Assembly: GCF_030813415.1 (NCBI RefSeq)
Contig: NZ_JAUSUF010000001.1
Location: 62,001-126,000 of the forward strand
Direction: 5' to 3'
Source of the DNA: Eubacterium multiforme
Lineage (GTDB): Bacteria; Bacillota; Clostridia; Clostridiales; Clostridiaceae
DNA length: 64,000 nt
Positions 35,028 through 43,977 of this stretch are shown here, piece by piece. The stretch's first letter is position 1, and every line of letters begins with the position of its first letter. The translations under genes and the position numbers were made by a program. The notes under the pieces are model-generated. The model ran no database searches. It was given only the letters and a program-made list of their open reading frames with translations, and was not told where the DNA came from.

Positions 35028-35426
35028 TTACATTACATCCTTTGATAATTCTTCTTTTTTTACAGTTTTAATCCTAAATATAAAATACCATAGTTTTACT
35101 ACTATAACTAGTAAAATTGACACTCTCATAATTGTAGAATCTATTAATATAACTGGAATCATCATCATAGTATCTGCAAATACTAATATAACTATCTTTT
35201 GTTTTAAGGTCATCTCTCTATTTTTAACAAAGCCATCTAAATGCTTCTTATACAGTTTTGTTCCTTTAAACCATCTGTCAAACTTATCTGATCCTTTAAC
35301 AAAACAAAAGGATGCCAATAAAAGAAAAGGGGTAGTTGGAAGAACTGGAATGACTACTCCTATAGCTCCTAGCGCTAGTGCAATAAAACCTATAATAATA
35401 TAAAAACATTTTTTTATCTTATTCAT
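35028..35426 (-). CDS. YbaN-family (DUF454) inner-membrane protein
   Basis: A 132-residue protein with four hydrophobic stretches, in two pairs. The DUF454 signature ALGAIGVVIPVLPTTPFLLL and CFVKGSDKFDRWFKGTKLYKKHL is complete. Function is unknown; it is often found next to iron or heme genes. It follows the CydC-like gene by 20 bp and abuts the YgbA-like gene, so it belongs to the same operon. Confidence 0.85.
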   Translation of the reverse strand: MNKIKKCFYIIIGFIALALGAIGVVIPVLPTTPFLLLASFCFVKGSDKFDRWFKGTKLYKKHLDGFVKNREMTLKQKIVILVFADTMMMIPVILIDSTIMRVSILLVIVVKLWYFIFRIKTVKKEELSKDVM

Positions 35427-35446
35427 AAATCAAAACACCCCTTATT

Positions 35447-37114
35447 TTATTCTTTAACTAAATTTTTATTTTGAAGCCTATATACTTTTTCACATATTGA
35501 AGAAGTTGATTTTCTATGAGTTATTAAAATTATAGTTTTATCTTTTCTATTTTCATTAATAGATTTTAATATTTCTCCTTCATTTAATGTATCTAAATTA
35601 CTTGTTGGTTCATCTAGTATTAAAACTTCACCCTTACTTAAAAAGGCTCTTGCAAGTCCAATTCTTTGTTTTTCTCCTGAAGATAAGTTTCCACCAAGTT
35701 CTAAAACCTTCGTTTTATATCCCTTTGGAAGACTTTCAATAAAATCATCTATTGCTGCTTTTTTTGCAGCTTCTTTAACTTCCTCATAAGTTGCATCTAA
35801 CTTACTTATTTTAATATTATCTTCAATTGTTTCATTAAAAAGATAAGTTTCCTGACTCATTAATACTTGATGCTCTCTTAAAGCTTTTGTTTCTAACGTT
35901 TTTAAGTTTTCTCCTCCAAATCTTATACTTCCTGAATTTACATCCCAAAATCTCATAAGTAATTTAACAAAGGTACTTTTACCACTTCCACTTTCTCCAA
36001 CTATAGAAATACTATCTCCTCTTTTAATTTCTATATTTAAATCCTTTAATATTTCTTCTCTTCCCTTATATCCAAAAGTAACATTTTCATAAGATATATC
36101 AGTATTATTTAAAGCTCTATCTCCATCATTTTCATAAACTTCTGGCTTTTCATCTAAAAGATTAAATATTCTTTCTGCTGAAGCAAAGGTTTGTAATAAA
36201 TTATTGGATAAATTACTTAAAGCAACTACAGGTCCAAAGGATGAGGATAAAATAACAATAGCTAATATCATCTTTCCAAAATCTATACTTCCATTTAAGT
36301 AAAGATAAATACCTAATAATAAAAATCCAATCATTCCTATCATTATAGTAAAATCAGTTGTTGCCCTTATAACTCCCTCATGAAATTTTATTTTCTTTTG
36401 TTTTTCATTTAACTCCATTGAATATTTATGTATATTTTCTTTTCTTTTTTCTCCATTTTTAAATACTAAAACTTCCTTAAGACCTCTTAAAGAATCAAGA
36501 AGATAGGAGTTTGTTTTTCCAAATTTATTTCTATATTCCATTCCTGCTTTTTTACCAATTCTTGAAGTGAAATAAGGAATACAAAAACCAATTATAATAT
36601 ATAAAATTAATGATACTAACCCATAATAAGGATTAATATTATAAAGAATCATAGCTATTATTGTATTTGTAATTATAGCTATAGAAATTGGTGCAATAGT
36701 ATGAGCATAAAAAACTTCTAAAAGTTCAATATCTGAAGTTATTAATGATACTAAATTTCCCTTTTCTTTATTTTCAAGTTTAGCAGGTGCAAGTCTTCTA
36801 AGGGCAGTAAATACTTTATCCCTTAAAATAACTAATATTTTAAAGGCAATATAATGTCCTGAAAGCTGCTCTCCATATCTTAAAGGCCCTCTTAAAAGAG
36901 CACAAACTATCATTATTATAATAGATACCATAAAAGATATTTTAAATCCGCTATTAATTACAGACAATATAGCAACTGCTCCAAAGGAAGTAATTGCAAT
37001 TGATGATAAAAATCCTAAAACTCCCATAGTTACAGTAATTATCATAACTGGTATTAATGGTTTTAATTCTAAAATTAATCTTTTCATAATATAAAATCCA
37101 GATTTTCTCTCCAT
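35447..37114 (-). CDS. ABC half-transporter, CydC-like
   Basis: A 555-residue fusion of six TM helices (about residues 10-310) with a nucleotide-binding domain. Walker A GESGSGKST is near 374-382, signature LSSGEKQRIGLARA near 475, Walker B VLILDEPTSNLD, H-loop ITHRKS. It resembles CydC of the thiol exporter CydDC. Its start overlaps the stop of the partner gene (TAATG), so the two should form a heterodimer. Fur-box control makes an iron- or siderophore-related role as likely as thiol export. The signature has LSSGE while the partner has LSGGQ, which points to an asymmetric pair. Confidence 0.85.
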   Translation of the reverse strand: MERKSGFYIMKRLILELKPLIPVMIITVTMGVLGFLSSIAITSFGAVAILSVINSGFKISFMVSIIIMIVCALLRGPLRYGEQLSGHYIAFKILVILRDKVFTALRRLAPAKLENKEKGNLVSLITSDIELLEVFYAHTIAPISIAIITNTIIAMILYNINPYYGLVSLILYIIIGFCIPYFTSRIGKKAGMEYRNKFGKTNSYLLDSLRGLKEVLVFKNGEKRKENIHKYSMELNEKQKKIKFHEGVIRATTDFTIMIGMIGFLLLGIYLYLNGSIDFGKMILAIVILSSSFGPVVALSNLSNNLLQTFASAERIFNLLDEKPEVYENDGDRALNNTDISYENVTFGYKGREEILKDLNIEIKRGDSISIVGESGSGKSTFVKLLMRFWDVNSGSIRFGGENLKTLETKALREHQVLMSQETYLFNETIEDNIKISKLDATYEEVKEAAKKAAIDDFIESLPKGYKTKVLELGGNLSSGEKQRIGLARAFLSKGEVLILDEPTSNLDTLNEGEILKSINENRKDKTIILITHRKSTSSICEKVYRLQNKNLVKE

Positions 37115-38883
37115 TATATCACCTCTCTTCTTTTTAATAATTCCTGTTCTTTTATCATCTTATAATATTTATCCTTTTTATTTATAAGCTCTTTATGATT
37201 TCCCTTTTCTAAAACTTCTCCCTCTTCTAAAAGATAAATAATATCAGCATTTTTAACATTAGCTAATCTATGAGATATTACAATTACAGTTTTTTCTTTA
37301 GCTAATTTATTTATTGCATTCCAAATTATTTCTTCTGATTCAACATCTACATTTGATGTTGCCTCATCAAATATATAAATTTCTCTATTTGCAAGAACTG
37401 CCCTTGCAAGAGCTAATCTTTGTTTTTGTCCTCCTGAAAGTAGTGATCCCCCTTCACCAACTTTAGTATTAATTCCGTCCTTTAACCCCTGTACAAATCC
37501 TTTTAAATTTGATATTTCTAAAGCATATTGAATTTCATTATCACTTAAATCTTCTTTTGCAACCTTTAAATTATCTAATATACTTCCATTAAAAATATAA
37601 CTATTAGTACTTATAAGAATTATCTTTTCATATATGTCATCAAAAGCTATATTATTTATATCTACATTATTAAAAAGAATTTTCCCTTTATTTACTTCAT
37701 ATGTATTTAATAAAAGGCTTGCAATAGTACTTTTTCCGCTTCCACTCTTTCCGACTATAGCAGTAAATCCTTTATTTTTAATATTTAATGAAACATTTTT
37801 TAAAATATCCCTTTCTCCATTATAGGAAAATGTTACATTATCTATTTCTATATTAATATTATCTAAATTCTTAGAATCATCATTAATATTTTTTATTCTT
37901 TCTTCACTATCTAAAAGTTTAAAAATTCTATCTGATGCAGCTACCCCATTCATAGCTACATGGAAAAATGAACCTAATAATCTAAGTGGTATAAAGAATT
38001 CAGAAGATAGTAATATTATAACTATAGTTTGTCCTAAATTTATTTCCCCATTTTTAAAGGCATAAAGAGCTACTATAGATCCAAAAGCTGCTCCTCCAAA
38101 GGCAATAAGGTCCATAACAGTAATTGAATTTAACTGCATACTAAGAACTTTCATTGTTATTTTTCTAAAGCCTTCTGCTTCTTCATTCATTTTTTTATGT
38201 CTTTCTTCATCAATATTAAAAACCTTTAAAGTTGTTAATCCTTGAAGATTATCTAAAAATGTTTCTCCAAGATTTGAATAATTATTCCAATAATTTTTTA
38301 GAAGTTTTTTTGCAAATTTCATTATTGCAATAATTGATAATGGAATTAAAGGCACACATAATATAAAAATAATAGCAGCCTTTAAGGAAATAAATGAAAT
38401 TACAAAAAATAAAGTTATTGGAGCTAATAGTGAATAAAATAACTGTGACAGATATTTTCCAAAATATATTTCCAAGGCCTCCACACCTTCTATTGCACTT
38501 TGAACAATTGAGGAAGTTGAAAGCTCTTTGTTGTAATCTAATCCAAGTTTTAATAACTTTTCATATATTTTATCTCTAAGCTTCACCTTTACAACTTCTG
38601 AAGATTTATTAGAAAAATATCCATAAAGTATATTAGAAGAAAACCTTACTATTAATAAAATAATAAATATTCCTAAATATAAGCTTATTTCTTTTCCCAA
38701 AAATTCTTTAAAACTTAATCCTTCTAATGAATTAAAATTATAAAACACAATATTTATTATTTTACCTATTAAAAGTATCATAACTAAATTGCATATTGTA
38801 GTAATCCAACTTGACAGCACAGTAAGTCCTATGTACTTTTTCGATTCACTACATAAATTTATTAGTCTTTTATTTATCATCAT
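37114..38883 (-). CDS. ABC half-transporter, CydD-like
   Basis: A 589-residue half-transporter: six TM helices (about 20-320) and an ATPase domain with Walker A GKSGSGKST near 380-388, signature LSGGQKQRLALARA, Walker B IYIFDEATSNVD and H-loop SHRLANVK. It is the first gene of the operon, with AAAGGAG 9 nt before ATG, and a Fur box overlaps its promoter. CydD-like and iron-siderophore exporter-fold importers (YbtPQ/IrtAB type) look alike at this level, so the substrate is left open. Confidence 0.85.
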   Translation of the reverse strand: MMINKRLINLCSESKKYIGLTVLSSWITTICNLVMILLIGKIINIVFYNFNSLEGLSFKEFLGKEISLYLGIFIILLIVRFSSNILYGYFSNKSSEVVKVKLRDKIYEKLLKLGLDYNKELSTSSIVQSAIEGVEALEIYFGKYLSQLFYSLLAPITLFFVISFISLKAAIIFILCVPLIPLSIIAIMKFAKKLLKNYWNNYSNLGETFLDNLQGLTTLKVFNIDEERHKKMNEEAEGFRKITMKVLSMQLNSITVMDLIAFGGAAFGSIVALYAFKNGEINLGQTIVIILLSSEFFIPLRLLGSFFHVAMNGVAASDRIFKLLDSEERIKNINDDSKNLDNINIEIDNVTFSYNGERDILKNVSLNIKNKGFTAIVGKSGSGKSTIASLLLNTYEVNKGKILFNNVDINNIAFDDIYEKIILISTNSYIFNGSILDNLKVAKEDLSDNEIQYALEISNLKGFVQGLKDGINTKVGEGGSLLSGGQKQRLALARAVLANREIYIFDEATSNVDVESEEIIWNAINKLAKEKTVIVISHRLANVKNADIIYLLEEGEVLEKGNHKELINKKDKYYKMIKEQELLKRREVI

Positions 38884-38916
38884 AATAACTTACTCCTTTC
38901 TAACAATTACTACAAT

Positions 38917-38949
38917 AATATACCATATACGATAATGATTATCAATATT
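38917..38949 (-). promoter_or_regulatory. Fur box overlapping the ABC operon promoter
   Basis: GATAATGATTATCAATATT at 38931-38949 matches the Fur consensus GATAATGATTATCATTATC at all but three or four positions. On the minus strand -35 TTGATA (38940-38945) and -10 TATATT (38917-38922) are 17 bp apart, and the box covers the -35. Iron-bound Fur would block transcription. Confidence 0.88.
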
Positions 38950-38994
38950 ATATACATATTCCTATATGTATTTATATTCTAAATCTTATACTAT

Positions 38995-39042
38995 AAAAAA
39001 GACTAAATAATCTCCTTTAAAGGTTATTACTTAGTCTTTTTT
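38995..39042 (-). terminator. Terminator after the TPR gene
   Basis: 12-bp stem AAAAAAGACTAA / TTAGTCTTTTTT with inner pairing, downstream of the TPR gene on the minus strand. Confidence 0.87.
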
Positions 39043-39068
39043 CTTAATTTTATTTAATATTTATTATT

Positions 39069-39980
39069 TTATAAAAATTTTTCTTTATATTCTTTTAATT
39101 CTCTTATACAATCTAATTCCTTATCTTTTTTCATATAATCTACAAAAAAATCATCTAATTCTATAGATTTAAGTACACCTTCTAGTGCTTTATACTTTTC
39201 ACCAATTAATGCATAAAAGCAGGCTCTATTATAATATAAAAATCCAACCTCTGGATTTTCTTCTATTCCCTTTGAAATTATATCTATAGCTTTAGTATAA
39301 TTTTTATCTTCTCTATAAATAACTCCTAAATTTAAATAACTAAAAGGATATTTAGGGTTACTATTTATAGACTTTATATAATATTCTTTAGCTATTTCAA
39401 TATTTCCTAATCTTTTTTGTATAACTCCCATATTAAATAATATTCTAAATTGATTAGGTTCTATTTCTAATGCTTTTTTATTATATTCTTCTCCCTCTTT
39501 AAGTCTACCTAGTTCCTCCATTATACAAGCAAGATTTGCATTTGCCCAAAGATCCATAGGATTAATTTCAAGTACCTTTTTATAAAGACTTATTGCCTTT
39601 TCTTTTTCTCCTTCTTCATCATAAATATTTGCTAGAAAAAAATATGCTTTATCATAATTTTTATTAAGTTCTATAGCCTTTTTATAATATTCCTTTGCTT
39701 CTTCAAAAAAACCATCTTCATCATAAAGTGTTCCAATTCCATAAATGGCTCTCTCATCTTCCTTATCTATATCTAAAACTTCCCTATACTTTTCCTCTGC
39801 TAAATCAATTTGTTCTAACTCATGATATAAAAGTGCCATATCTAAAAGAAGTTCAACATCCTTTTTTCCTTCTTCTAGATTATAAGCCTTTTTATAAAAT
39901 TGAAGTGCCTTAAGTTTATTTCCTTCTTCTTTAAAACTTCTAGCCAAATTTATATGATTATTAAATAAATAACTGTTCAT
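39069..39980 (-). CDS. TPR-repeat protein
   Basis: A 303-residue protein made almost entirely of 34-residue tetratricopeptide repeats, about eight from residue 4 to 275. Examples are AIYGIGTLYDEDGFFEEAKE and AYFFLANIYDEEGEKEKAIS. There is no signal peptide, enzyme domain or DNA-binding domain. TPR stacks hold protein partners; the partner is unknown. It is a single gene. Confidence 0.9.
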   Translation of the reverse strand: MNSYLFNNHINLARSFKEEGNKLKALQFYKKAYNLEEGKKDVELLLDMALLYHELEQIDLAEEKYREVLDIDKEDERAIYGIGTLYDEDGFFEEAKEYYKKAIELNKNYDKAYFFLANIYDEEGEKEKAISLYKKVLEINPMDLWANANLACIMEELGRLKEGEEYNKKALEIEPNQFRILFNMGVIQKRLGNIEIAKEYYIKSINSNPKYPFSYLNLGVIYREDKNYTKAIDIISKGIEENPEVGFLYYNRACFYALIGEKYKALEGVLKSIELDDFFVDYMKKDKELDCIRELKEYKEKFL

Positions 39981-40081
39981 TTAAATTTTCTCTCCTTAGT
40001 TTATTTATGAAATAATTATATCAAATAAATTATTATTTTAATTATTTTTAACATAATCTTATATAAAATTTGCCACAAAAA

Positions 40082-40109
40082 AAGTCATAGAACAAAAGTT
40101 CTATGACTT
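40082..40109 (-). terminator. Terminator after the zinc-ribbon gene
   Basis: Perfect 12-bp stem AAGTCATAGAAC / GTTCTATGACTT with a tight loop, followed by a T run on the minus strand. Confidence 0.9.
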
Positions 40110-40123
40110 GTAATTAACAAATA

Positions 40124-40279
40124 CTATCTATTGTTAAATCTTTGTTTTCTAGCTTTTCTACATTCAGGACATCTAACTGGTTCGTTATCGAATCCTTTTT
40201 CTTTGTAGAATTCTTGTTCTCCTACTGTGAAAACAAATTCTTTTCCGCAATCTTTACATACAATAGTCTTATCTTCCAT
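40124..40279 (-). CDS. 51-residue zinc-ribbon protein (zf-trcl type)
   Basis: A short gene: MEDKTIVCKDCGKEFVFTVG, then EQEFYKEKGFDNEPVRCPEC and RKARKQRFNNR. Two CxxC knuckles (CKDC at 8-11 and CPEC at 37-40) flank a conserved EQEFYKEKGF, typical of the small probable zinc-ribbon family. GGAGG lies 8 nt before ATG and a strong terminator follows. Basic C-terminus; it may bind nucleic acid or act in the cold or stress response, but this is not established. Confidence 0.85.
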   Translation of the reverse strand: MEDKTIVCKDCGKEFVFTVGEQEFYKEKGFDNEPVRCPECRKARKQRFNNR

Positions 40280-40453
40280 TTTTCATTCCTCCAAAACATA
40301 TAAAGTGTTCTAAATAATTAATCTTTTCTATACCTTTGGAGAAAACTCTAAAACCAGAAAATCTTTAACTACTTGAAACTTTATTTAATTTACAATTTTA
40401 GTATATCATACTATTTTTATCATTTCAATATAATTTTCAAAATATTCTCAATT

Positions 40454-41344
40454 TTAACATTCAATTATAAAAGGTTGTAGCCAAGCCCTTGCCCCATCCT
40501 CTCTGTAGGTTTCTACTCTTACATAACCTTCATTACCTTGGATTTCGTAAGTTCCAACATTTCCCTTTTCTTCCTTTAGAGTAACCCCATTTTTACCAAT
40601 AAATTTAAAGTATATATAAGGCACTCTTTCATCTCCATTTTTTAATGATATTGTATTATTATTTAATTTTATATCCTTTAATATCATTCCAAAACTTGCA
40701 TAAAAGCTTCCTCTTTTAATTGAATTTATTATTGATTCTGTTGTTTTCTCCTGACATAGAACCATATTATAGGCTCCCCCAACTCTCGAAAAAATATGCA
40801 TATCATCATTTGCAAAGCCAAAAACATATTTTCCAGAACTTAAAAGTTCATCCCATAAATCTGTTGCAACTGCTCTTCCTTTGCAGTCCATCCTAACATT
40901 ATTATTAAATATTTCAATTCCTGTATAATTATCTAACTTTAATAATTCTTCTAATGTCCAGTAATCATCTCTTTCCACATGGGGATGGCATATTATATTT
41001 ATTCCTCCCATTGAAGTAACTTTATTAAATAATTGTTGATGATTATTATCATTATCTAAGTCATCATCATATTCTTTTATATTAATTCCTAAAGTTTGAT
41101 GATTCTTTCTTTTATATTCAACTCCTGGAATAACTATAATATCTTCCCTATCTTTAAACTTTGAAACATCTGTTAAGGAAAAATGATCTGTAATTGATAA
41201 AAAATCATATTCCATTTTGTATGAAGTGTACATCTCTATTACTTTATCTACTCTATAATATCCACAAGGACTATTTTTACTGTGAGTGTGAAGATTTCCC
41301 TTTAAAAATTCTCCCTTGTAGTTATATGGATTTCTAATTTTCAT
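40454..41344 (-). CDS. PHP-domain metal-dependent phosphoesterase
   Basis: A 296-residue protein with the PHP start LHTHSKNSPCG (about 18-28), SITDHFSLTD (about 55-64), VIPGVEY, and CHPHVERDDYW near 120. These supply the His/Asp set for a metal centre. GFANDDMH near 180 completes the site. PHP enzymes cleave phosphoesters of nucleotides or histidinol phosphate. It is the last gene of the MATE-gshAB-arsR operon, 26 bp after the regulator gene. Confidence 0.83.
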   Translation of the reverse strand: MKIRNPYNYKGEFLKGNLHTHSKNSPCGYYRVDKVIEMYTSYKMEYDFLSITDHFSLTDVSKFKDREDIIVIPGVEYKRKNHQTLGINIKEYDDDLDNDNNHQQLFNKVTSMGGINIICHPHVERDDYWTLEELLKLDNYTGIEIFNNNVRMDCKGRAVATDLWDELLSSGKYVFGFANDDMHIFSRVGGAYNMVLCQEKTTESIINSIKRGSFYASFGMILKDIKLNNNTISLKNGDERVPYIYFKFIGKNGVTLKEEKGNVGTYEIQGNEGYVRVETYREDGARAWLQPFIIEC

Positions 41345-41370
41345 GCTGCGTCTATTACTCCTATTTATTT

Positions 41371-41640
41371 TTATTTTAATATTATTTCTTCTGCTAAAGT
41401 TATTATTTTTTTAATATTATCATCTGTTAATTTATAATATTGATACATTCCCTCTTTAGTTGATTTTACTATTTTTGCATTTTTTAAAATCTTTAAATGT
41501 TTAGAAATATTAGCTTGAGAGTAATCAATATTTCTATTAATATGACAAACGCATATAGGTCCATCATAAAGCTGTTTGATTATTTTTATTCTAACTGGAT
41601 GAGCTAAAGCTTTAAATATTTCACTTGTCTTTTCATCCAT
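41371..41640 (-). CDS. ArsR/SmtB-family repressor
   Basis: An 89-residue winged-helix protein: AHPVRIKIIKQLYDGPICVC, then HINRNIDYSQANISKHLKIL. The CVC in the region where ArsR has its metal-binding ELCVCDL suggests a thiol- or metal-sensing site. Its gene lies 1 bp after gshAB, inside the operon. The long palindrome in front of the first gene is the probable target. The inducer is unknown. Confidence 0.87.
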   Translation of the reverse strand: MDEKTSEIFKALAHPVRIKIIKQLYDGPICVCHINRNIDYSQANISKHLKILKNAKIVKSTKEGMYQYYKLTDDNIKKIITLAEEIILK

Positions 41641-41641
41641 T

Positions 41642-43960
41642 TTAATTTTTCTCCTTAAAAAGTAAATCTAATACTTTATCTCCAACCTTTCTGTTAAGTC
41701 CTTTATATGGATAACAGTGTATGTGAATAGCTGGATTAAAGTTTATTTCAATAATTCCATAATTATTGTCATTTGCCTCTTCTTTTATATCTTTAATCAT
41801 CATATCAACACCAGTTATTTTAGCTTTTACACTTTTAGCAGATTCTATGGCTATTTCCTTATAGCTTATGTGAATATCATCAGTATAATCTATACTATCG
41901 CCACCTGTACTTATATTAGAATTTTCTCTTAAGTATACTATTTCTCCACTCTTTGGAATATAATCAAAGTTTTTATTTTGTTCCTTTAAAAACATTTCTT
42001 CAGCCTCTCCTAATGAAATCTTTTCAAGGGGAGTCTTATACCCTTTTCCTCTTAGAGGATTTTTATTTTTTTCATTAACTAAATCTCTTATTGTACTTAT
42101 TCCATCACCTAATACATTAGCTGGAACCCTATGAAGTATACCTACAACTTCATTATCTATAATTAAAAATCTATATTCTTTTCCTTCAATAAATTCTTCA
42201 ATTAATATTTCATTATCACTTTCAAAGGCTATTTCACAAGCTCTTTTATATTCTTTTTCTGAAAAATCTCCCTTAAATATTGTTATTCCTATTCCAAAAT
42301 TTGTAGACTTTGGTTTTATAACAATTTTATTATTTTTATACTTATAAAAATCTACTAAAGCATCAGAAATATTATCATAATATCCACCTTTAGGAACTCT
42401 TATATTATTTTTTTCTAATACTTTTTTTGTAACAAGTTTATTTTCCATTATTAAAGCTGTTATATAACTATCCTTTGAAGTTTTTGTAGCTTGTTTTACA
42501 TATTCTATATGATGATCCTTTTCTAAAGATATAAAATTATCTTTTCTATCTAAAACATTAAATTCTATTCCTCTTTTTATACTATCTATAATTAAAATTT
42601 GAGTAGATAGTTCTAAATCTTCATATCCTTTTAATTTAAATACATTCTTTTCACTATATTTTAAGTATTCCTTGCTTAAATTCATAAAGTAATCAATATA
42701 ATTTGTTTCCTTCATTCCATTAATAAGTTTACTTGCTATAGTTTCTTTATAATTATTAAATCTTTCTCTTGAAATATTAATGGCTCTTTGTAATTCTTCA
42801 TTTCCTTTAAATAATTTATCGCAAATATCTTGTATTTGGTCTAATAATTTAAGTCCTTCTTTTCTTAATCCTACTTTTTTGCCATTAAGTTTAATTAATT
42901 TATATTCATGATTTTCAATAGCACTATTTTCATTTTCAACATACTCTTCATGTAATTGAATTGTATATTTTTCATCCTTAGTAAATACTGTAAATAATAT
43001 AAATAAGAAAATTAAATTTAATGTATCCTTACTTATACCAATTGGACTTAAAGGATCTAAATCAAGTAATCTAATTTCTATATACTTAACTCCATCATTT
43101 ATAAGATTTTGGAGCATATCTCCCTGCTCTTTAGTTTTAAATCTAATTGGACTATAATATTCCCTTGCACCTTGAATACATTTATCATCTATTAGTCTTC
43201 TAATATCTTCTACATATTCCTCTACATTGTTATATGAAACATAAAAATCCTTTGCATTTTTATATCCGCACTCACTATTTCTTAAAGAATTTACTCCTTT
43301 AAAATAATAATCATCTTTTCCTATTTTTCTAGATTGTTTGTTACAAGTTCCTTTATAACTTCTATGAAAAACTGGACTTGCTCCTGTTAAATATATTAAA
43401 AACCATTTATATTTTATTAAATTTCTTCCTACTTTAAAATAAATACCATTTTTAAAATCTTTATAATCTTCTTTGCAGTTTGTAAGTTTATAAAGTTCTT
43501 TTATTAAATCCTCATTAAATGAAAAATTAAAGTGAACTCCACTTACTAATTGTCTTTTTGCACCATATTTTTTTACAAGTCCTTCTCTATATTTAATTTC
43601 ATCTTCATTATGAAGTATTGCAACTGGTATTTCTTCATCCTTTGGTATTATTGGAGGATTACTTTGTGGCCACAAATATTCTCCCTTTAATGTTGTTGAA
43701 ACTATATTATGTAGATTTTCCATAAAATCATAAACTTCATTTATTGAATTACATATTGGAGTAACCATCTCAACTTGGCTTTCAGAAAAGTCCCTCTTTA
43801 TATAAGGGTTATCTTCTTTAAAAGTTTTAGGATGTTTTGTCATTGCAAGCTTTCCATCACCAGATACCCTTAAATTTTCCTTTTCAAGACCAAATCCACT
43901 TTTTAAAAGATTTCTACTTAAATTATTATCTTTTACTAAATTTAATAAATCACTATACAT
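41642..43960 (-). CDS. gshAB: Bifunctional glutamate-cysteine ligase / glutathione synthetase
   Basis: A 772-residue fusion of normal GshAB (GshF) length. The N-terminal ligase half (about 1-480) has GLEKENLRVSGDGKLA, FSESQVEMVTP and YIEIRLLDLDPLSP. The C-terminal ATP-grasp half (about 500-772) has VIKPKSTNFGIGI, EFIEGKEYRFLI and GIIEINFNPAIHIHCYPYKG. Together they make glutathione from Glu, Cys and Gly in the cytoplasm. It is the second gene of an operon, 17 bp after a MATE exporter and directly before an ArsR-type repressor. Confidence 0.95.
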   Translation of the reverse strand: MYSDLLNLVKDNNLSRNLLKSGFGLEKENLRVSGDGKLAMTKHPKTFKEDNPYIKRDFSESQVEMVTPICNSINEVYDFMENLHNIVSTTLKGEYLWPQSNPPIIPKDEEIPVAILHNEDEIKYREGLVKKYGAKRQLVSGVHFNFSFNEDLIKELYKLTNCKEDYKDFKNGIYFKVGRNLIKYKWFLIYLTGASPVFHRSYKGTCNKQSRKIGKDDYYFKGVNSLRNSECGYKNAKDFYVSYNNVEEYVEDIRRLIDDKCIQGAREYYSPIRFKTKEQGDMLQNLINDGVKYIEIRLLDLDPLSPIGISKDTLNLIFLFILFTVFTKDEKYTIQLHEEYVENENSAIENHEYKLIKLNGKKVGLRKEGLKLLDQIQDICDKLFKGNEELQRAINISRERFNNYKETIASKLINGMKETNYIDYFMNLSKEYLKYSEKNVFKLKGYEDLELSTQILIIDSIKRGIEFNVLDRKDNFISLEKDHHIEYVKQATKTSKDSYITALIMENKLVTKKVLEKNNIRVPKGGYYDNISDALVDFYKYKNNKIVIKPKSTNFGIGITIFKGDFSEKEYKRACEIAFESDNEILIEEFIEGKEYRFLIIDNEVVGILHRVPANVLGDGISTIRDLVNEKNKNPLRGKGYKTPLEKISLGEAEEMFLKEQNKNFDYIPKSGEIVYLRENSNISTGGDSIDYTDDIHISYKEIAIESAKSVKAKITGVDMMIKDIKEEANDNNYGIIEINFNPAIHIHCYPYKGLNRKVGDKVLDLLFKEKN

Positions 43961-43977
43961 ATTCTCCTCTACCTTTC

